Shown one piece after another: positions 5,512-8,056 of a stretch of DNA of 8,056 bases. The translations under genes were made by a program, and so were the position numbers. The DNA comes from JBAVQS01 sp049694275 (GTDB taxonomy: Bacteria > Chloroflexota > Anaerolineae > UBA4142 > SHND01). The number at the start of each line of letters is the position of its first letter. Position 1 is the first letter of the stretch. The notes under the pieces are model-generated. The model saw only the letters and a program-made list of their open reading frames with translations. It was not told the DNA's origin and did not search any database. The stretch spans positions 1 through 8,056 of the forward strand of contig JBAVQS010000085.1 of the NCBI GenBank assembly GCA_049694275.1. The letters run 5' to 3'.

Positions 5512-6123
5512 TTATTTGTTCTGAAATGCGAGTATCCATTTTCCGAGCGCCTCTCGGTCGACGAGCTGGCACCCGGTCGAGCGCGCCAGGTCGCGGGCGC
5601 CGGGGGTGAAATGCGAGTTGCTCACGACCATGGCGGCGTTGCAGTGATAGTAGGACATGCCGGCCACGGCGTCGCTGACGGCGCGGCGCGAGACCGGGTC
5701 GCCCAGTCGCTTGCACTGGACGGCGACCTTGAGCGGCGGCCGGCTCGCCACCAGGTCCACGCCGAGGTCGCCCGATTGGCCGGTGTGCGTGACGTGATAC
5801 CCCTGGCCGGTCAGGAGCGCGGCAACGTACTCTTCAAAGCGCGTCCCGGTCATGTGATCGACATCGGCCAGTTCGAGCGCGCGCAGCCCGTTCACCTGCA
5901 GGGTCCGGCGGTTGAGCACGACCCAGCCCGCGAGCAGCGCCGAATAGACGACCAGCGCCGCCAGCCCTGAGAGGGCCGCAATCACAAAGGCATCCGGCAC
6001 GAGGCCCAGGCTGAGGGCGAGGGCGTCCAGCCCATAGATGACGAATGCCAGGATAAAGAGGCCTGTAACGATCAGGATCGAGACTTGAAGGAGATTCGAG
6101 TTTTGCTTGCGGCGTGTGCTCAT
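5512..6123 (-). CDS. Membrane-anchored Mrr-like restriction endonuclease-fold protein
   Basis: The 203-residue protein has two hydrophobic segments (about residues 12-34 and 44-70), which would place it in the inner membrane. A cytoplasmic PD-(D/E)XK nuclease domain of the Mrr type (PF04471) follows. The nuclease core is clear: MTGTRFEEYVAALLTGQGY (91-109, with E97), then GQSGDLGVDLVAS (D123), and VAVQCKR carrying the Q136-x-K138 variant of the catalytic motif. The closing helices contain SDAVAGMSYY and FTPGARDLA. Mrr-fold enzymes cleave foreign, often methylated DNA. Membrane-tethered versions are common in bacteria, but their role is poorly defined, and DNA repair or processing of incoming DNA are alternatives. 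The ATG at 6123 has a weak ribosome site and lies 30 bp after an extended -10. A 121-bp gap separates it from the DUF4404-like gene. Confidence 0.88.
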   Translation of the reverse strand: MSTRRKQNSNLLQVSILIVTGLFILAFVIYGLDALALSLGLVPDAFVIAALSGLAALVVYSALLAGWVVLNRRTLQVNGLRALELADVDHMTGTRFEEYVAALLTGQGYHVTHTGQSGDLGVDLVASRPPLKVAVQCKRLGDPVSRRAVSDAVAGMSYYHCNAAMVVSNSHFTPGARDLARSTGCQLVDREALGKWILAFQNK

Positions 6124-6152
6124 ATTTGGCTCTGGCGTAGGGGCCTGGCGCG

Positions 6153-6161
6153 ATTATAGCA
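6153..6161 (-). promoter_or_regulatory. Extended -10 promoter of the Mrr-like gene
   Basis: On the minus strand TGCTATAAT gives a perfect TATAAT (6153-6158) with the TGn extension. A predicted start near 6146 leaves a leader of about 23 nt. The -35 region is poor, as usual for extended -10 promoters. Confidence 0.65.
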
Positions 6162-6183
6162 TAAAAAATCGATATTCATCTGG

Positions 6184-6192
6184 TGGTATAAT
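6184..6192 (+). promoter_or_regulatory. Extended -10 promoter of the inhibitor-protease operon
   Basis: TGGTATAAT gives a perfect TATAAT (6187-6192) with the TGn extension on the plus strand, 47 bp before the ATG at 6240. It is back to back with the minus-strand promoter of the nuclease gene. The two -10 boxes are 28 bp apart, so their polymerase footprints overlap. Confidence 0.65.
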
Positions 6193-6239
6193 CAGGATTA
6201 TCAGCGCGCGGCCGTTAACGCGTTCGGAGCGGAGGATCT

Positions 6240-6467
6240 ATGAGGAAGAAAACCGAGAGTGAAATGGACGATGAATTGCAGCCTGAATACGACCTGCATG
6301 AATTGCTCAAGGGGGGGGCGCGTGGAAAATATGTGGAGCGGTATCGGGCAGGCACAAACCTGGTCCTCTTGGATCCCGATGTCGCAAAGGCGTTTCCCAC
6401 TGAGAAAGCGGTCAATGAAGCACTGCGCCTCGTGTTGCAACTGACGAAAATTGCCGAGACGGAATAG
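6240..6467 (+). CDS. Small antitoxin-like protein, 75 residues
   Basis: This is a short protein with an acidic start (EMDDELQPEYDLHELLKGGARGKYVERY), a hydrophobic strand TNLVLLDPDVAKAFP and a C-terminal helix KAVNEALRLVLQLTKI. The order YD, GxRGKY, LDPDVA..FP, VNEALR is one I associate with a widespread family of small antitoxin-like proteins, often found beside toxin genes. That is recollection rather than a proven function. No toxin gene follows. The next gene, 27 nt downstream, is the I9-like protein, so this gene appears to head an operon with a protease and its inhibitor. GGAGG at 6231-6235 precedes the ATG by 4 nt. An internal ATG at 6264 is a less likely start. Its N-terminus shares the acidic-L-P-YDL pattern with the antitoxin at 1894-2199. 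Confidence 0.78.
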   Translation: MRKKTESEMDDELQPEYDLHELLKGGARGKYVERYRAGTNLVLLDPDVAKAFPTEKAVNEALRLVLQLTKIAETE

Positions 6468-6494
6468 GGCGCTGGTTTAGCGAGGGTGAAGGTT

Positions 6495-6749
6495 ATGGCG
6501 GTGATTGGTCCGGTTTTGCAAAAAAAGATCGCGGCGAACCCCCGGCAATCGCAGAATTTGATTGTGCGGGTGATTGGGGATATGGAGACTGCGCAGCAGC
6601 AGTTGCTGGCCGCCGGTTTCCAGATTCGCCGCAAGCTGAGTCTGATCAACGGGTTTGCGACCACGGCGCCGGGCGCGAGCGTGCGCGCCGTGGCCGATCA
6701 GTCGTGGGTCAAGTCGATTGAAGAGGACCAGCCGGTCCATACGATGTAG
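6495..6749 (+). CDS. Stand-alone subtilisin propeptide/I9 inhibitor-like protein
   Basis: The 84-residue protein fits the alternating strand-helix pattern of the subtilase propeptide fold (inhibitor family I9). NLIVRVIG (21-28) is the first strand, METAQQQLLAAGF a helix, and IRRKLSLINGFATTAP two strands. GASVRAVADQS is the second helix, and WVKSIEEDQPVHTM the last strand and tail. In this family the C-terminal tail occupies the protease active site, and the domain helps folding and then inhibits. The adjacent subtilase has a matching WLDEPVHTLL at the end of its own pro-region. There is no signal peptide, so the protein is probably cytoplasmic. The ATG at 6495 is chosen over the GTG at 6486 because GAGGG (6482-6486) lies 8 nt before the ATG, whereas the GTG has no ribosome site. 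The specific partner is inferred from adjacency. Confidence 0.72.
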   Translation: MAVIGPVLQKKIAANPRQSQNLIVRVIGDMETAQQQLLAAGFQIRRKLSLINGFATTAPGASVRAVADQSWVKSIEEDQPVHTM

Positions 6750-6769
6750 CGCAGGGCGTACCCGGAATG

Positions 6770-6794
6770 GGGCATGCGATTGAACGGCATGCCC
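6770..6794 (+). repeat. Intercistronic hairpin before the subtilase
   Basis: Perfect 8-bp arms GGGCATGC and GCATGCCC flank a 9-nt loop, in the 88-bp gap between the I9-like gene and the subtilase. There is no following T-run. It could stabilise the upstream part of the message or reduce read-through, giving more inhibitor than protease. Confidence 0.5.
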
Positions 6795-6837
6795 GATCCC
6801 CGGTCATATCCTGACGCATAAATCATAGGAGCAAAAC

Positions 6838-8056
6838 ATGCCTGCCCCATCCAAAATTCATCCGGCGTTGGCCGCCGTGCTTGATTCGCAGGTCGGTATT
6901 GAATCGACCGCCCCGCCGCCCGAGATCAAGATCATTGTCCGGCACAAGCCTTTCCTGGAGACCATGGTCGCGGCGGCGGCGATCGGCGGGGTCATCGGCA
7001 TCGGACACCAGTATACCAGGGTCATGACCGGCTCTTCCATGTCTGCCACCCCGCAGGCGATCCGCGTCATGGCGACCCGGCCCGATATCGACCAGATCTG
7101 GCTCGACGAGCCGGTCCACACCCTGCTCGACGCGTCCGTCCCCCTGATCGGCGCGCCCAGGGTGTGGGCGGCGGGGTTTACCGGCAAAGGCATCCGCGTC
7201 GGCATTGTCGATACCGGCATCGATCCGGACCATCCCGATTTTGCAGGGCGCATCGCGGCGACGAAGGATTTGACCGGCGAGGGGGACCGCGACAATAACG
7301 GTCACGGGACGCATGTGGCGGGCATCGTCGGCGGGACCGGCGTGCAGAGCGGCAAATATCGCGGCGTCGCGCCGGATTGCACCTATATGATCGCCAAGGT
7401 GCTCAAAGGGGATGGCGGTGGCCAGATGAGCGATGTCATCGCCGGGCTCGAGTTCATGGCCGAACAGCACGCGCAGGTGGTCAACCTGTCGCTGGGCGGC
7501 GGCTCGAACTGCGACGGGACCGACGCGCTCTCCGTCGCCTGTGACAATCTCTGGGATCAGGGGGTCGTGGTGTGTGTCGCCGCGGGCAACGCCGGGCCAA
7601 ACGCCGGGACGCTCGGCTCACCCGGTTGCGCCAGGAATCCGATTACGGTCGGGGCGACCGACAAGCAGGATGAGATTGCGGGCTATTCGTCGCGCGGCCC
7701 GACGCTCGACGGCCGGGCCAAGCCCGATGTCTGTTTCCCAGGATCCAGCATCCATTCATGCCGCGCCAAAGGCACGTCGATGGGCGACCCGATCGACAAT
7801 TTCTATACGACCGCTTCCGGCACGTCAATGGCGACTCCCCATGCCGCGGGGACCTGCGCTTTGCTCTTGCAGGCGCATCCCGGATTAAAGCCGCAGCAGC
7901 TCAAGGATGTCCTGATGTCTACGGCGATCGACCTGCACCTCGATTCCAATACGCAGGGCAAAGGCCGCGCCGACGTTGTGGCCGCGCTCCAGGCGCTCGC
8001 CGCTCCGCCGCCGCCCACCCCCGCGCCGCAACCGACTGAGCCACCCGCGCCGACCG
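6838..8056 (+). CDS. Subtilase (S8) serine protease, C-terminus beyond window
   Basis: At least 406 residues of a subtilisin-like serine endopeptidase are visible. The catalytic triad is complete: D125 (VGIVDTGIDPDHPDF), H156 (NNGHGTHVAGIV) and S330 (SGTSMATPHAAG), with oxyanion N251 (AAGNAGPN). Residues 29-96 form a propeptide-like domain ending WLDEPVHTLL, related to the upstream 84-residue protein. The mature enzyme probably begins near residue 98-105. No N-terminal signal peptide is evident. The hydrophobic run VAAAAIGGVIGIG (44-56) lies inside the pro-region. Eight cysteines (181, 225, 235, 246, 264, 299, 308, 340) are present, more than in typical bacterial subtilisins. From residue 389 a Pro/Thr-rich linker begins and continues past the window edge, implying a further C-terminal domain. 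AGGAG (6827-6831) precedes the ATG by 6 nt. Confidence 0.93.
   Translation, partial: MPAPSKIHPALAAVLDSQVGIESTAPPPEIKIIVRHKPFLETMVAAAAIGGVIGIGHQYTRVMTGSSMSATPQAIRVMATRPDIDQIWLDEPVHTLLDASVPLIGAPRVWAAGFTGKGIRVGIVDTGIDPDHPDFAGRIAATKDLTGEGDRDNNGHGTHVAGIVGGTGVQSGKYRGVAPDCTYMIAKVLKGDGGGQMSDVIAGLEFMAEQHAQVVNLSLGGGSNCDGTDALSVACDNLWDQGVVVCVAAGNAGPNAGTLGSPGCARNPITVGATDKQDEIAGYSSRGPTLDGRAKPDVCFPGSSIHSCRAKGTSMGDPIDNFYTTASGTSMATPHAAGTCALLLQAHPGLKPQQLKDVLMSTAIDLHLDSNTQGKGRADVVAALQALAAPPPPTPAPQPTEPPAPT

Noticed and set aside
6823..7470. 215-codon minus-strand ORF over the subtilase start
   Set aside because: The plus strand carries the subtilase catalytic Asp and His motifs. The minus-strand product is low-complexity, rich in His, Asp, Gly and Arg.

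Overview
The window looks like bacterial chromosomal DNA with a recent mobile scar at its left end. No rRNA, tRNA or CRISPR array was seen. A fairly GC-rich genome carrying a VC1184-type class V aminotransferase, a DUF4404-like protein, a DUF497/BrnT module and a PT-linker subtilase would fit Chloroflexota or a related environmental lineage. That placement rests on gene style only and is a weak inference.

Left part (1-1853, + strand), decayed mobile and defence DNA. It opens with the C-terminal end of an IS66-family transposase, followed by a terminator-like hairpin. An orphan ORF fragment comes next. Then comes a complete IS5-family insertion sequence (about 570-1446) with perfect 13-bp terminal inverted repeats, an intact DDE transposase and an extended -10 almost on its start codon. 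Directly behind the element lies the 3' remnant of a type I restriction specificity gene (hsdS) that has lost its 5' part. The sequence left of the element does not look like the missing half.

Middle part (1894-6123, - strand). Read in transcription order it holds a membrane-anchored Mrr-like nuclease, a small DUF4404-like protein, a 441-residue protein I do not recognise that starts 1 nt after the previous stop, and a PLP-dependent class V aminotransferase of the cysteine-desulfurase-like type with a TTG start. The last three are tightly spaced and probably one transcript. A BrnT-type toxin then follows behind its own promoter and overlaps an antitoxin-like gene by 23 bp.

Right part (6184-8056, + strand). 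A second extended -10 promoter, back to back with that of the nuclease, precedes a probable operon. It encodes a 75-residue antitoxin-like protein with no visible toxin, an 84-residue protein resembling a free-standing subtilisin propeptide/I9 inhibitor, and a subtilase (S8) with a complete Asp-His-Ser triad. The subtilase runs off the window in a Pro/Thr linker. It has its own short propeptide-like N-terminus, no evident signal peptide and eight cysteines. The inhibitor-protease pair headed by an antitoxin-like gene is the most interesting arrangement here.
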